A DNA stretch of 64,000 bases from Bifidobacterium sp. ESL0769 (GCF_029395495.1 NZ_CP113918.1:2046001-2110000), one strand, 5' to 3'; shown: positions 18,666 to 27,972, numbered from the stretch's first letter. Numbers and translations are program-made. The notes: generated by a model from the letters alone, not told the origin.

Positions 18666-20078
18666 ATGTCGAGCAATACATTCAATCTTGCTTTTGACAA
18701 ACATGTACCAAAAATAAATATGCCGGTTTCCGAGCAGCGCAAGAAATGGTTCATGGAGTTCATGAAGCCGTTCATCATCAGCGTCCTGCTCTACAGCTTC
18801 ATGTATTTCGTACGTGATGATTTCAAGGCCGCACAGCCGCTGCTGAAAACGCAGCTGCATATGACGACCACTGATCTGGGCCTAATCGGCACCGCGTTCT
18901 CCCTGGCCTATGGCATCGGCAAAATCATCGTCGGCTACATCGTCACCGACAAAGACAACAAGAAGGCCGCTTCCATCATGCTGATGGGGGCTTCACTTAT
19001 CGTCGCCTGCTTCGGCTTCCTGCTGACTTTCAACAACATACCGCTCGGCTGGCTTCTGGCGTTCTGGGCCATCAACGGACTCTTCCAATGCGGGGCCGGA
19101 CCCTGCTGTTCCGGCGTCATCATGAACTGGACGACCAAGAAGAACTACGGTCGCTATTACGGCATCTGGAGCGCCTCGCACAATATCGGCGGCGGTCTGG
19201 CAGGCATGTTCTCCCTGTGGTGCGCCAATACGTTCTTCCATGGAAACGTGGCTGGCATGTTCATCGCCCCGGCAATCGTCGCCTTCATCATGGGCATCAT
19301 CTGCTTCACCGTCGGCAAGAACCGTCCTGAAGACCTTGGCTGGGAATCCGCAGAAACCATTTTCGGCGAGCCCGCGAAGGAAGAGGATGTCTCTTCCGAA
19401 GGCGAATCCACCTGGACCATCTTCCGCAAGTACCTGCTGAAGAACCCGTTGGTCTGGATGCTCTGCTTCTCCGACGTCTTCGCCTATATCATGCGTACCG
19501 GCGTCGATAACTGGTCGTCTCTGAGACTTACCGAGCAGCTTGGCTTCAGCGCCGATACCGGTGCCCAAGCCATCTTCTACTTCGGCCTTGGCTCCATGAT
19601 TGGCTGCATCACCTGGGGAGCGGTCTCCGATGCGCTTAAGGGACGTCCCGCTCTGGTCTCGCTGATCTGCCTGGCCGCTGTGAACGTGCCTATGGTCTTC
19701 TACCAGCGCGGCACCACCCCGACGGGCGTGCTTATCGCCATCTTCTTCGTCGGTCTCTTCGCGTTCGGCCCACAGGTGCTGATCGGCATCTCCCTGTTGA
19801 ATCAGGTCCCGAAGAAGGCTGCGGCATTGGCCGGTGGCCTGCTCGGAGCCTTCGCCTATCTGCTTGGCGATTCCACGGCAAAAGCCCTGCTCGCCAAGAT
19901 CGCGGATTCCTCCGCAAGCGGCATCAACTTCTTCGGCCACGTGCTTCACGGCTGGGGTGATACCTTCACGGTAATCTACGTCGCCATCGCCTGCGCCTTC
20001 GTCATCCAGCTGATCGTCACGCTCGCCGAGGAGAAGAAGATTCGTGCGGCACGCAAACCCGAGGTCCAGGCACAATGA
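18666..20078 (+). CDS. Organophosphate:phosphate antiporter family transporter (UhpT/GlpT-like)
   Basis: 470-residue 12-helix MFS protein of the OPA group, which exchanges sugar or glycerol phosphates for phosphate. Supporting segments are LLYSFMYFVRDDFKAAQPLL (compare the Y-x-x-R-x-x-x near helix 1 of UhpT/GlpT), the helix 4 region GAGPCCSGVIMNWTTKKNYG and the loop ending GRPEDLG-like (NRPEDLGWES). AAGGAGG lies six bases before the ATG. Its last four bases overlap the start of a histidine-phosphatase-like gene, so the two are translationally coupled. With the GH13 enzyme downstream, it suggests uptake and use of phosphorylated or glucosyl sugars. Confidence 0.88.
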   Translation: MSSNTFNLAFDKHVPKINMPVSEQRKKWFMEFMKPFIISVLLYSFMYFVRDDFKAAQPLLKTQLHMTTTDLGLIGTAFSLAYGIGKIIVGYIVTDKDNKKAASIMLMGASLIVACFGFLLTFNNIPLGWLLAFWAINGLFQCGAGPCCSGVIMNWTTKKNYGRYYGIWSASHNIGGGLAGMFSLWCANTFFHGNVAGMFIAPAIVAFIMGIICFTVGKNRPEDLGWESAETIFGEPAKEEDVSSEGESTWTIFRKYLLKNPLVWMLCFSDVFAYIMRTGVDNWSSLRLTEQLGFSADTGAQAIFYFGLGSMIGCITWGAVSDALKGRPALVSLICLAAVNVPMVFYQRGTTPTGVLIAIFFVGLFAFGPQVLIGISLLNQVPKKAAALAGGLLGAFAYLLGDSTAKALLAKIADSSASGINFFGHVLHGWGDTFTVIYVAIACAFVIQLIVTLAEEKKIRAARKPEVQAQ

Positions 20079-20809
20079 GCGAGATGAACAATACCGAGCC
20101 GGTGACCATCTATCTGGCCCGTCACACGAAAACCACCTCCAATGCCATGGGCCGTATGCAGGGTTGGTCTGATTTCCCAGTGACTCCTGAGGGACGGGAA
20201 ATCATCCGCTGTTTCGGACGAGGATTGAAAGGCATCACTTTCAAAGCCGCATGGTGCGGTACCCTGCAACGCCATTACGAAACCGCTCGCGGCGCACTCG
20301 ACTACTCGGGCAACGAATCCGTGTCCATCACCCGCGACGCTGACCTTCGCGAGGCCAACTTCGGCAGCTTCGAAGGACGCGACATCAACGCATCCGTACA
20401 AGCCGCGATGGAAGAACTCGGATATGCCTCTCTGCAGGCGGCTCTCGATGCCATCGGCACCAAGGCCAATCTGGATCTGCAGGACGGCCTGTACGCCCTC
20501 GACCAACGCAACGTGCTCGGCACCGATCTTGATGACGAAGACCGCGCGGAAAGCTCGGAGCAGATTCAGGACCGCATGCTCGCTGCCATGACCCGCATCG
20601 GACAATCGGCGCTTGCACAAGGCGGCGGCAACGTCTTGGTGGTCAGTTCGGGCTTGAGCCTGCGCGAGTTCCTCTTCCGTATCGACCCGGAAGTGGATCT
20701 TTCCGACCAAGGCAACACTGCAACCACCAAGTTGCGATATGCCGACGGACGCTTCACCATCATCGGCCCCGTGGGTTCGACGCAGTATTATGAACGCGGC
20801 CGCGAATAG
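20075..20809 (+). CDS. Histidine phosphatase superfamily protein, second catalytic His replaced
   Basis: 244 residues, phosphoglycerate-mutase-like fold. The first catalytic motif is LARHTKTTSN (RHT rather than RHG), and the arginine motif LQRHYETARGAL is present. The usual second histidine motif (VSHG) is VVSSGLSL, so His is replaced by Ser. Either the protein is an altered phosphatase or has become a sensor. Coupled by a 4-bp overlap to the OPA transporter gene. A paralogue with the same substitution lies at 22887-23612. Confidence 0.8.
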   Translation: MSEMNNTEPVTIYLARHTKTTSNAMGRMQGWSDFPVTPEGREIIRCFGRGLKGITFKAAWCGTLQRHYETARGALDYSGNESVSITRDADLREANFGSFEGRDINASVQAAMEELGYASLQAALDAIGTKANLDLQDGLYALDQRNVLGTDLDDEDRAESSEQIQDRMLAAMTRIGQSALAQGGGNVLVVSSGLSLREFLFRIDPEVDLSDQGNTATTKLRYADGRFTIIGPVGSTQYYERGRE

Positions 20810-20825
20810 CAATTGACAATACCAT

Positions 20826-20867
20826 GATGGTTGGTTGCGAACGTTGATTTTGCCGCAACCAACCATC
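20826..20867. repeat. Perfect hairpin inside the operon
   Basis: Arms of 14 bp (GATGGTTGGTTGCG at 20826-20839 and its complement at 20854-20867) with a 14-nt loop, 17 bp after the phosphatase-like gene. No U-tract follows on the plus strand, so it may stabilise or process the mRNA rather than end it. Confidence 0.6.
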
Positions 20868-20976
20868 CCATGTGCGGGCTCATATTCCCTTCCAAAGCTC
20901 TGCCTGAAGAATACGGGCTCACACATGGTCGTTGAACCATCGATAATCAGAAAATACGACAATAATAAGGAGCAGA

Positions 20977-22761
20977 ATGTCATCCGTCAGCCAGAAGGCG
21001 AAAGCCGCATCCAACCCCACAGACATTTCGGAAAACCTTTGGTGGAAACAAGCGGTGGTCTATCAGATATATCCGAGAAGCTTCAAGGATTCGACCGGTT
21101 CTGGTTTGGGCGACCTCAAAGGCATCACCGATAAAATGGGATATCTCAAGGCTCTCGGCGTCGACGCGGTGTGGCTTTCGCCCTTCTATCCCTCTGAACT
21201 GGCCGACGGCGGCTATGACGTGCAGGATTACCGCAACGTCGACCCGCGCCTAGGGACCATGGACGATTTCGACGCGATGGTCGCCGCCGCGCACAAAGCC
21301 GGCATCAAGATCATCGTCGACATCGTTCCGAACCATTCCTCCCGTCTGCACCCGTGGTTCCAGGAAGCACTGAAATCCGAGCCCGGCTCCCCCGCCCGCA
21401 ACCGCTATATCTTCCGCGACGGCAAAGGCCCCAACGGCGACGAACCGCCGACCAAATGGATCGCCAACTTCGGCGGCTCCGCCTGGACCCGCGTGCCCGA
21501 CGGCCAGTGGTATCTGCATCTGTTCGCCAAGGAACAGCCCGACTTCAACTGGGACAACCGCGAGGTGCGCGACGACTTCCTCAAGACCCTGAAATTCTGG
21601 TGCGATCACGGCACCGACGGCTTCCGTGTGGACGTGGCCGAGGGCCTGGCCAAGGACCTTGACCGCGACGACCTCGACAACTACGACGTCGATGCCATGC
21701 ACATCACCGTCGAGGACGGCAGCCACCCGGTCTACGACCGCGACGAAGTGCACGAGATCTTCCGCGAATGGCGCCGCGAGGTCTTCGACAAGTATACGCC
21801 CGCACGATTCGCCGTGGCTGAGGCCTGGGTGCCGGCTTCCCGCCAGTACCTCTACGCCCGCCCCGATGAACTTGGGCAGGTCTTCAACTTCAAGTTCGCC
21901 GAATGCAACTGGCTGCGCGACGAAATGCACGAGGCCATCGAGGACGGCATCGCCTCTGCCGAACGCACCAACGGCTCAACCTCCACTTGGGTGATGGGCA
22001 ACCATGACGTGCCGCGCAGCGCCTCACGTTACGCGCTGCCGCAGGTCAAAACCGACAACGGCCTCTACCATGCCATCGCCAACGATTGGCTGCTACGCAA
22101 CGGCACGACCTACCACGAAAACCGCGAACTGGGCACCAAACGCGCCCGTGCCGCCGTCATGCTGGAAATGGCCTTGCCAGGCTCTGCATACATTTACCAA
22201 GGCGAGGAACTTGGGCTCTTCGAAGTTCCCGATATCCCTTGGGACGAACTCGAGGACCCCTGGGCCTTCGGCACCCGCCGGGATCTGACAAAGAAGGGCC
22301 GCGACGGCTGCCGCGTGCCGCTTCCGTGGCTGGCCGACGGCGAGGATGGTTCCTTCGGCTTCTCCCCCGCCAAGCAGACCGACGGCAGCAACGCTGAAAA
22401 GCCCCATTTGCCGCAGCCTGAATGGTTCCGCGACTATGCTGTGGACGGCGAAGAGGCCAACAACGACTCCATGCTTTCGCATTATCGTCGCGTGCTGAAG
22501 CTGCGCCACGAGCTGCAGACGCCTGACACTTCCCTGACCTGGCTTGACGATTACGACCACGAGACCAAGGCCCACGACGGCGCCGACGGCAATCTCGGCG
22601 GCTCCATCGCCTACCAGCGCACCAACGGCTGGACGAACATCACCAACTTCAGCGCCGAACCGATGGCTCTGCCGGAAGGCGAAGTGCTGTTGAGTTCAGG
22701 CCCACTTACCGCTGACGGCAAGCTCCCGCAAGACACTTCGGTGTGGATGAGACTCAGATAA
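20977..22761 (+). CDS. GH13 alpha-glucosidase (oligo-1,6-glucosidase/AglA type)
   Basis: 594-residue cytoplasmic alpha-glucosidase with all GH13 signatures: DIVPNH (115-120), nucleophile D219 in GFRVDVAEG, acid/base E282 in AVAEAW, and D344 in MGNHDVPR. There is no signal peptide. Similar enzymes in bifidobacteria hydrolyse isomaltose, sucrose, trehalulose or other alpha-glucosides; the linkage cannot be set here. It sits between two histidine-phosphatase-like genes and behind a sugar-phosphate type transporter, all probably under the LacI regulator. AATAAGGAG precedes the ATG. Confidence 0.94.
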   Translation: MSSVSQKAKAASNPTDISENLWWKQAVVYQIYPRSFKDSTGSGLGDLKGITDKMGYLKALGVDAVWLSPFYPSELADGGYDVQDYRNVDPRLGTMDDFDAMVAAAHKAGIKIIVDIVPNHSSRLHPWFQEALKSEPGSPARNRYIFRDGKGPNGDEPPTKWIANFGGSAWTRVPDGQWYLHLFAKEQPDFNWDNREVRDDFLKTLKFWCDHGTDGFRVDVAEGLAKDLDRDDLDNYDVDAMHITVEDGSHPVYDRDEVHEIFREWRREVFDKYTPARFAVAEAWVPASRQYLYARPDELGQVFNFKFAECNWLRDEMHEAIEDGIASAERTNGSTSTWVMGNHDVPRSASRYALPQVKTDNGLYHAIANDWLLRNGTTYHENRELGTKRARAAVMLEMALPGSAYIYQGEELGLFEVPDIPWDELEDPWAFGTRRDLTKKGRDGCRVPLPWLADGEDGSFGFSPAKQTDGSNAEKPHLPQPEWFRDYAVDGEEANNDSMLSHYRRVLKLRHELQTPDTSLTWLDDYDHETKAHDGADGNLGGSIAYQRTNGWTNITNFSAEPMALPEGEVLLSSGPLTADGKLPQDTSVWMRLR

Positions 22762-22886
22762 TCCCGTCTTCGGCTGCATTCTCGCGCCAATCGCCATTTG
22801 CGCTCTGGTCTCTTTGCCTTCGCGAAATCAAAAATCATCCCTACGTATAACCTTGAAGCAGTAGACGACAAAGAAAGCAAAGAGCA

Positions 22887-23612
22887 ATGAACTCGACAAT
22901 CATTTATCTGACCAGGCATACCGAGACCACAGCAAACAAGATGGGCATCATGCAAGGTTGGTCGGATTTTCCGGTAACGCGGCATGGACGAGAAATCATC
23001 AAATGCCTGGGGCTCGGTTTTAAAGGCATCACTTTCGACGCAGCTTATTGCGCTTCACTGCCACGCCATTACGCAACCGCACGAGGCGCACTTGATTACT
23101 CCGGCAACGAGACGGTCAAGCTTATCAGCGATCCAGACCTGCGCGAGGCGAATTTCGGCAGTTTCGAGGGACGCAACAGCGAAAAGACGCTTGCCGAAGC
23201 GCTCAAGCACCTTGGCTACACCGAAAAAACCGCCGTCACCAACCTCGGCATCAACGGCATAATGGATGTACAGAATGCAATGCATGACCTGGACGCTGAA
23301 GACGTGCTTGGCACCAATCTTGACAGTGAGGTGCGTGCCGAGACCGCGGCTGAGGTGCTGGAGCGCATGAACCGTGGGATGACTCGCGTCGGCGAGACCA
23401 TTGTTGCACATGGTGGCGGCAATGCGCTGGTTGTCAGTTCCGGGCTGAGCATCGCCCATTTTCTCATCGCCATCGATTCAACCCTCAACGCCAAGGGAAT
23501 GGACAATGCGGCAGTCACCAAATTACGCTACGAAAACGGAACTTTCAGCATCGTCGGCCCGGTCGGGTCGCTGGAATATTACGAAAAAGGCAAAGCCAGC
23601 ATGTCGAATTGA
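22887..23612 (+). CDS. Histidine phosphatase superfamily protein, paralogue
   Basis: 241 residues, clearly paralogous to the protein at 20075-20809. Shared blocks include MQGWSDFPVT, ARGALDYSGNE and DLREANFGSFEGR. It has the same RHT first motif (LTRHTETTAN) and the same VVSSGLSI in place of the second catalytic histidine. The two copies flank the GH13 gene, so one probably arose by duplication within the operon. Conservation of the serine in both copies suggests a selected change. Confidence 0.8.
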   Translation: MNSTIIYLTRHTETTANKMGIMQGWSDFPVTRHGREIIKCLGLGFKGITFDAAYCASLPRHYATARGALDYSGNETVKLISDPDLREANFGSFEGRNSEKTLAEALKHLGYTEKTAVTNLGINGIMDVQNAMHDLDAEDVLGTNLDSEVRAETAAEVLERMNRGMTRVGETIVAHGGGNALVVSSGLSIAHFLIAIDSTLNAKGMDNAAVTKLRYENGTFSIVGPVGSLEYYEKGKASMSN

Positions 23613-23640
23613 TTTCATATTTCAGCTAACGAATACGGCG

Positions 23641-23677
23641 ATATTGATTATCATATAATAATATAATATATCAATAT
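23641..23677. promoter_or_regulatory. AT-rich palindrome before the secretion-like cassette
   Basis: ATATTGAT (23641-23648) and ATCAATAT (23670-23677) face each other across 21 bp of nearly pure AT, 32 bp before the first gene of the cassette. Possible promoter/operator. Confidence 0.5.
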
Positions 23678-23708
23678 AAGTAACATGGCTATCTTTGGGG
23701 AGGCCACG

Positions 23709-24182
23709 ATGCCGTATTCGGATAACCTGCGCGCCGATATAGCGCGCACGGATCGACATATTTCCGACTTGTCAGATCAACTCAATGCCGCCAAGGAAAA
23801 ACTCAAGCGTCTTCAAGAATTACTCTCTTACGTTACACATAGGCAAGACAGTTTTCTCAACGAACAAGGAAGAAAACAATCCAGCTTCAAACAAATTTGG
23901 GAGCACTGCGCCAACAGCCAATCGGCCGTCAACTATAGCAACGTCATGGGCGACGTGCTATTCGGCAACAAACCCAACAATATAGCAAGCTCATATTCTG
24001 ACGGCATCAGCCATACCAATGATGCCATCCGAAAGACTGAAGAAGAAATAGGAGATCTACAGCACAGCATCACCAATGCTGAAAATTATCGAGCCGATCA
24101 GGTGAACCATTTGCAGCGGGTGATGGCCGAAGAGCAATGGTCGGCCCAAAAAGCAGCAATGCAAGCAAAAGGAGCATACTGA
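23709..24182 (+). CDS. Coiled-coil protein, type VII secretion substrate-like (DUF5082/YwqH type)
   Basis: 157 residues, almost wholly helical, with two heptad-like stretches: DRHISDLSDQLNAAKEKLKR near the N-terminus and AIRKTEEEIGDLQHSITNAE near the C-terminus. This is the layout of YwqH-like partners found first in LXG-type type VII secretion cassettes. I start at the ATG at 23709, which has GGGGAGG six bases before it, rather than the ATG at 23685. First of four tightly packed genes; lower GC than the flanks. Family assignment is by pattern, not by strong motif. Confidence 0.6.
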   Translation: MPYSDNLRADIARTDRHISDLSDQLNAAKEKLKRLQELLSYVTHRQDSFLNEQGRKQSSFKQIWEHCANSQSAVNYSNVMGDVLFGNKPNNIASSYSDGISHTNDAIRKTEEEIGDLQHSITNAENYRADQVNHLQRVMAEEQWSAQKAAMQAKGAY

Positions 24183-24503
24183 ATGACACAACAAGCGAAC
24201 AATGCAGACACAGTAGATAGCAACCTCGTCATCGACGACGAGTACGTACTAGGTCGCGGCACAGCCGAATCGTCGACAGGAGAAGACCTCGAAAAGTCTT
24301 TCGATAAATTTCTCAAAATTCTTGACGACATCGCAGACAGAGGCATCGTATGCGGATCGCTACATGAAGCCACCGTCGCATATCGATCCGTTGCAGGAGA
24401 ATTGAAAGGTCAATTTGAATCCTTCGGCAACCAAACGAACGACGTATGCAAAAGCCTTATTACTTCAGTCGATGATGCTGATCAAAAACTTTACGACCGT
24501 TAA
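24183..24503 (+). CDS. Small helical protein of the secretion-like cassette
   Basis: 106 residues. A short acidic N-terminus is followed by helices (EDLEKSFDKFLKILDDIADR and VAYRSVAGELKGQFESFGNQ). Size and position resemble the WXG100-like small partners of LXG effectors, but no WXG motif is present. The ATG follows the previous stop without a gap, with AAGGAG upstream, so translation is coupled. Confidence 0.55.
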   Translation: MTQQANNADTVDSNLVIDDEYVLGRGTAESSTGEDLEKSFDKFLKILDDIADRGIVCGSLHEATVAYRSVAGELKGQFESFGNQTNDVCKSLITSVDDADQKLYDR

Positions 24504-24523
24504 ATTCATAAAATTGGAGAATC

Positions 24524-24823
24524 ATGGAAATCGTTATCCATACCGATGTACTGAGAACGCAAATCAAAGAACTTGAAAAAATCAAGATCACGCACGACAA
24601 GGATTCCAATCAAGTAGGAGATGGCAGTAGTATCAGGGCCATTTCGCAAATCGGTCAGGATTCGCAAATGCTGGAAAATCTTTTCGAAACACTGTTAACG
24701 AAGGCAACAGCATTTTTCCGAAAAGCACTAAACGACTATGAGAAAGCAGACAAAGCCAATGCCGACGCCATCGAAAACTCGCTGAACCGCTCACCGGTAC
24801 CGGCACCTAAGCAAAGCAAGTAA
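24524..24823 (+). CDS. Small helical protein, DUF5344/YwqI-like
   Basis: 99 residues, two-helix hairpin pattern (VLRTQIKELEKIKITHDKDS ... MLENLFETLLTKATAFFRKA). No WXG motif. GGAGAATC precedes the ATG, 20 bp after the previous gene. By size and order it resembles the YwqI-type partner of LXG proteins. Inference from context. Confidence 0.55.
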   Translation: MEIVIHTDVLRTQIKELEKIKITHDKDSNQVGDGSSIRAISQIGQDSQMLENLFETLLTKATAFFRKALNDYEKADKANADAIENSLNRSPVPAPKQSK

Positions 24824-24844
24824 GTCGTAGCGTAAGGGAAAAAC

Positions 24845-25957
24845 ATGCCGAAACGAGATTTCACAGAGAAAACCAAAGAAAACCTATTACAAATTGTTTC
24901 CGAGGTATCAGCACAGGATGAGTATCCCGGAGGAGATACCGGAGATTGGATTTTCGACCGATGGTACGACCTGGAGCACGACCTCAATGGATTTGATATC
25001 GGATCAACTGTCGACTCCGAGAATAAATATTATCAAAAAATAATTGACATGAACAACATGTCAGCGCAGACAATCAACAAAATCTGGACCGACGTCAACA
25101 ACGTCAACACCCAGCACTCTTCACGCTTTGCTGCGATAGTGGCCTCGTTGGAAGACCTGACTCAACAGGTAAGGAACCTCATCGATACCATCAACCCCGA
25201 AAAGGGTGAATTCAATGTCCAATATATAAATTCCACACTCAAAAACGGCATCGACGACTATAAAACCGAATCAGAAACACTGAAGAAGGTTGCCAAAGAC
25301 GGAATCACCGAAAAAGACCTTCAAGGAAAATCTCCGGAAGAACTTGCTAAATGGCTTGGACCTTTCGCCCGCGCATTCGCAACAATCGCACCCGGCGTGT
25401 CAATCGGACAAGACAGATACATTCCTATTGGAAAAAACATAGGTATAATCGTCGGCAACAGCACTAGTACCAGCGGAAAAGGCCCGCTTCATATTGACTT
25501 CACCGACACCATCAAAGGCAACAGCTCGGAAATCGAACTCATGGCATTTGCTGATCTCGAGCATGATGGTTGGGAATACAAACAATCATTCTCTGGCCGA
25601 AAAATCGAATATTCCTGGTCTAAAAAGAACGGTAACCACTCCGATAAAATCACTGTGAAAACCGATCATAAAGGCGGTTCTATCGGCATTGATTATGAAT
25701 CAAGTACTGAGGAAAATGAAACTGCTGTAGCTACACATGTGGGATTGAACGTTCAGCGACACAATGATTGGAAACCACTCAATCCTCATCCCGTAGAACC
25801 ACAAAAACCACCTATTGCTACTATCAGAAAAGGATGGGACAAAATACCCAAGCCAATACGGATGGTAGGGAAATCCATACTTGAAATCGGCAAGAAATAC
25901 CTTGAAAAAAGATTTCACATACCTTCAAAGATCCCTGAAATGCAGAAAGCGGCCTAA
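24845..25957 (+). CDS. Putative secreted effector-like protein of the cassette
   Basis: 370 residues with a helical N-terminal half (to about 190, including KIIDMNNMSAQTINKIWTDV and LEDLTQQVRNLIDTINPEKG) and a different C-terminal half that looks beta-rich (DYESSTEENETAVATHVGLN), ending in a basic tail. There is no Sec signal or membrane helix. The plan of helical targeting domain plus variable C-terminal domain is that of polymorphic type VII effectors, but the C-terminal domain was not recognised. The next gene starts 1 bp after the stop and encodes a lipoprotein, a possible immunity partner. Confidence 0.55.
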   Translation: MPKRDFTEKTKENLLQIVSEVSAQDEYPGGDTGDWIFDRWYDLEHDLNGFDIGSTVDSENKYYQKIIDMNNMSAQTINKIWTDVNNVNTQHSSRFAAIVASLEDLTQQVRNLIDTINPEKGEFNVQYINSTLKNGIDDYKTESETLKKVAKDGITEKDLQGKSPEELAKWLGPFARAFATIAPGVSIGQDRYIPIGKNIGIIVGNSTSTSGKGPLHIDFTDTIKGNSSEIELMAFADLEHDGWEYKQSFSGRKIEYSWSKKNGNHSDKITVKTDHKGGSIGIDYESSTEENETAVATHVGLNVQRHNDWKPLNPHPVEPQKPPIATIRKGWDKIPKPIRMVGKSILEIGKKYLEKRFHIPSKIPEMQKAA

Positions 25958-25958
25958 A

Positions 25959-26576
25959 ATGCGAACGTTGAAAAAAATATCAACCTTCGTTATTTCTTTG
26001 ATTTGCTTATTAGCCATTTTTGCAACAACAGGGTGTACGCGAACTCTGCATAACGAATCCAAGACGGTCGCAAAACCGAAAACTCAAAAAATCATCTATC
26101 CGGCGAGTTTCGAAAAAAATTTCTTGGATCAAGGAGAAACTCCCGAGCAGGATGCTAAGACCATGAAAAAGAACCGCAGCCCTGAGTATTATACGGATGT
26201 TTATGCCAGAAAGAACGGCGACATCGTCATCGTGGTCACCAAGAAACAGCTCGATAAGCTCATCAAAGAAAACGACGACTATATCAAACACAGCCTTGAC
26301 GAGTTCCATCGCGAGGAACCGGAATACAAGCAGGAGGTCTCTGCCGACGGGCGGGAACAAACCGTCTGGCTCGACCGCAACATCCATCCCCTTGTCGAAT
26401 CCAATATCGCCACCACCTTGCCCCAATGCTACGGACTCAACTACTACCTCAAGGGAGGCAAAGGCGACTGGGACATGCAAATTACCTTCCGCAATTGCCA
26501 CACCAACCAGCTCATCCACCAATACATGTGGTCGCAAGGATGGGATGGCTACACCACCGACATTTTCGGCTACTGA
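25959..26576 (+). CDS. Putative lipoprotein, possible immunity protein
   Basis: 205 residues from the ATG at 25959. It has a lysine-rich N-terminus, a hydrophobic core (ISTFVISLICLLAIFATT) and a lipobox ending TTGC, after which the mature protein is hydrophilic. A cysteine pair is likely (QCYGLNYYLKGGKGDWDMQI ... RNCHTNQ). It is coupled to the effector-like gene (1-bp gap). Membrane-anchored proteins directly behind an effector are often its immunity protein; no direct evidence here. Confidence 0.65.
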   Translation: MRTLKKISTFVISLICLLAIFATTGCTRTLHNESKTVAKPKTQKIIYPASFEKNFLDQGETPEQDAKTMKKNRSPEYYTDVYARKNGDIVIVVTKKQLDKLIKENDDYIKHSLDEFHREEPEYKQEVSADGREQTVWLDRNIHPLVESNIATTLPQCYGLNYYLKGGKGDWDMQITFRNCHTNQLIHQYMWSQGWDGYTTDIFGY

Positions 26577-26604
26577 AACACCGAATCAGACATAAGGAGA
26601 ACCA

Positions 26605-27108
26605 TTGCACACCGAGACTTTGTTTGACAACACTTTCTCAGTAGAGCTCCCTGACGAGTTTACGACGAAATCCGTTGGAACCCAAAATGACGAAAGCACT
26701 GTCCCCGCACATCCGGTTTTCAGCGTGCCAGAGGACGAAGACACCTCCATTGCATTCGTTCCAGGAGAAGAGACATGGGATGACAACACTCTCGCTGAAC
26801 GATTGGGAGGCTATGCAGAGACAATCGACCGAACCCACGCCGGAGTCGACAACCTTGAATTCGCCATGCGAGAAGGACGGTCTCAAACCCAAAACCACCC
26901 ATTAGGGCTCATCACTTACACATACAAAACACTGGACGCCGACTACTCCGCAATCTTTGTGCTTGCTCCTTTAAAGGGAAAAGATCTCTGCATTTTCATG
27001 GACTGTACGTACGAGAATGCATTCATACGAACCGACCAGTTCATGGACATCGCCGAATCCATTACTTTCAACGAAGACGCAAGCACGAACGACGACAAAC
27101 AGGAATGA
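26605..27108 (+). CDS. Hypothetical protein, last gene of the cassette
   Basis: 167 residues. TTG start at 26605 with AAGGAGA four bases before it. Soluble alpha/beta pattern (TFSVELPDEFTTKSVG ... YSAIFVLAPLKGKDLCIFMD), acidic C-terminus, no signal peptide. The form recalls small immunity-type or DcrB/LpqN-like domains, but I cannot assign a family. It is probably co-transcribed with the lipoprotein gene 28 bp upstream. Confidence 0.6.
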   Translation: MHTETLFDNTFSVELPDEFTTKSVGTQNDESTVPAHPVFSVPEDEDTSIAFVPGEETWDDNTLAERLGGYAETIDRTHAGVDNLEFAMREGRSQTQNHPLGLITYTYKTLDADYSAIFVLAPLKGKDLCIFMDCTYENAFIRTDQFMDIAESITFNEDASTNDDKQE

Positions 27109-27138
27109 AAACAGACGAACATTTTGCCAATCACTAAA

Positions 27139-27972
27139 CTATCGAGGCCTTGAAATAGCGACGCGGCGGGCGTTGGCGGCTAGAGCGTCGATGTGGGTTA
27201 GCTCGGCTTTTTGCGTCTCGGTCTGCTGCGGCTGGAATTCGCCATAGCGGTGGGTGGCGGCGGCGCGGATGAGGAAGTCCGAAACCTCGGGGTTCTTCGG
27301 CAGAAGCGGGCCGTGCATGTAGGTGCCGATGACGTTGTGGACGATGGCGCCCTCGGTCATGTCCTTGCCGTTGTTGCCCCAACCCTCGTGGTTGACGTGG
27401 CCGAATGGCGCAACGCCTTCGCGCAGGAAGGTCTGGCCGGAATGGTTCTCATAGCCGATGACGTCTCCGAACTGGTCGGAATGTTCGAGAAGGTTGCCGA
27501 TCATACGGGTTTCGCGGCCTTCGGTGTAGACGCCGAAAATGCCGATGCCGTCGAGCTTGGTGCCGTCGATGGTCTCGAAATACTCGCCGAACAGTTGGTA
27601 CATGCCGCAGATCATGAGCATCGGAACGTCTTCTTCGGCCAGTTTTCGCAGGATGTCCGCCCGTTTGAAGAAATCGTCGGAAATCTTCTTCTGGCCGTTG
27701 TCCTGCCCGCCGCCGCCGAGGATCATGTCGACATGTTCCGGCCACGGGTCGCCCTGATTGTAGGTATGGATGACCGGTGAGTAGCCGTATAGCGCAAGCC
27801 GGCGCTTGATGGTCAAGACATTGCCCCAGTCGCCGTAAATGTTCATATCCTTCGGGTAGATGGACATGACGTCGATTGGCCGGGCATCGCCAGCCACGCC
27901 GCCTTGATTCGACATTGACACATCCAATGCTGCGGCAGATTCGGCAGACGCAGTGTTCATATCGCTACTCAT
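27139..27972 (-). CDS. gatD: Glutamine amidotransferase subunit GatD of the MurT/GatD complex
   Basis: 277 residues, class I glutamine amidotransferase-like (CobB/CobQ type). Catalytic Cys122 is in LMICGMYQLFGEYF, and His220 is in GTYMHGPLLPKNPEV. It supplies ammonia for amidation of lipid II D-iso-glutamate together with MurT, whose gene lies 78 bp upstream. About 30 N-terminal residues before RPIDVMSIYPKDMN look disordered, so the true start might be internal. Confidence 0.93.
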   Translation of the reverse strand: MSSDMNTASAESAAALDVSMSNQGGVAGDARPIDVMSIYPKDMNIYGDWGNVLTIKRRLALYGYSPVIHTYNQGDPWPEHVDMILGGGGQDNGQKKISDDFFKRADILRKLAEEDVPMLMICGMYQLFGEYFETIDGTKLDGIGIFGVYTEGRETRMIGNLLEHSDQFGDVIGYENHSGQTFLREGVAPFGHVNHEGWGNNGKDMTEGAIVHNVIGTYMHGPLLPKNPEVSDFLIRAAATHRYGEFQPQQTETQKAELTHIDALAANARRVAISRPR

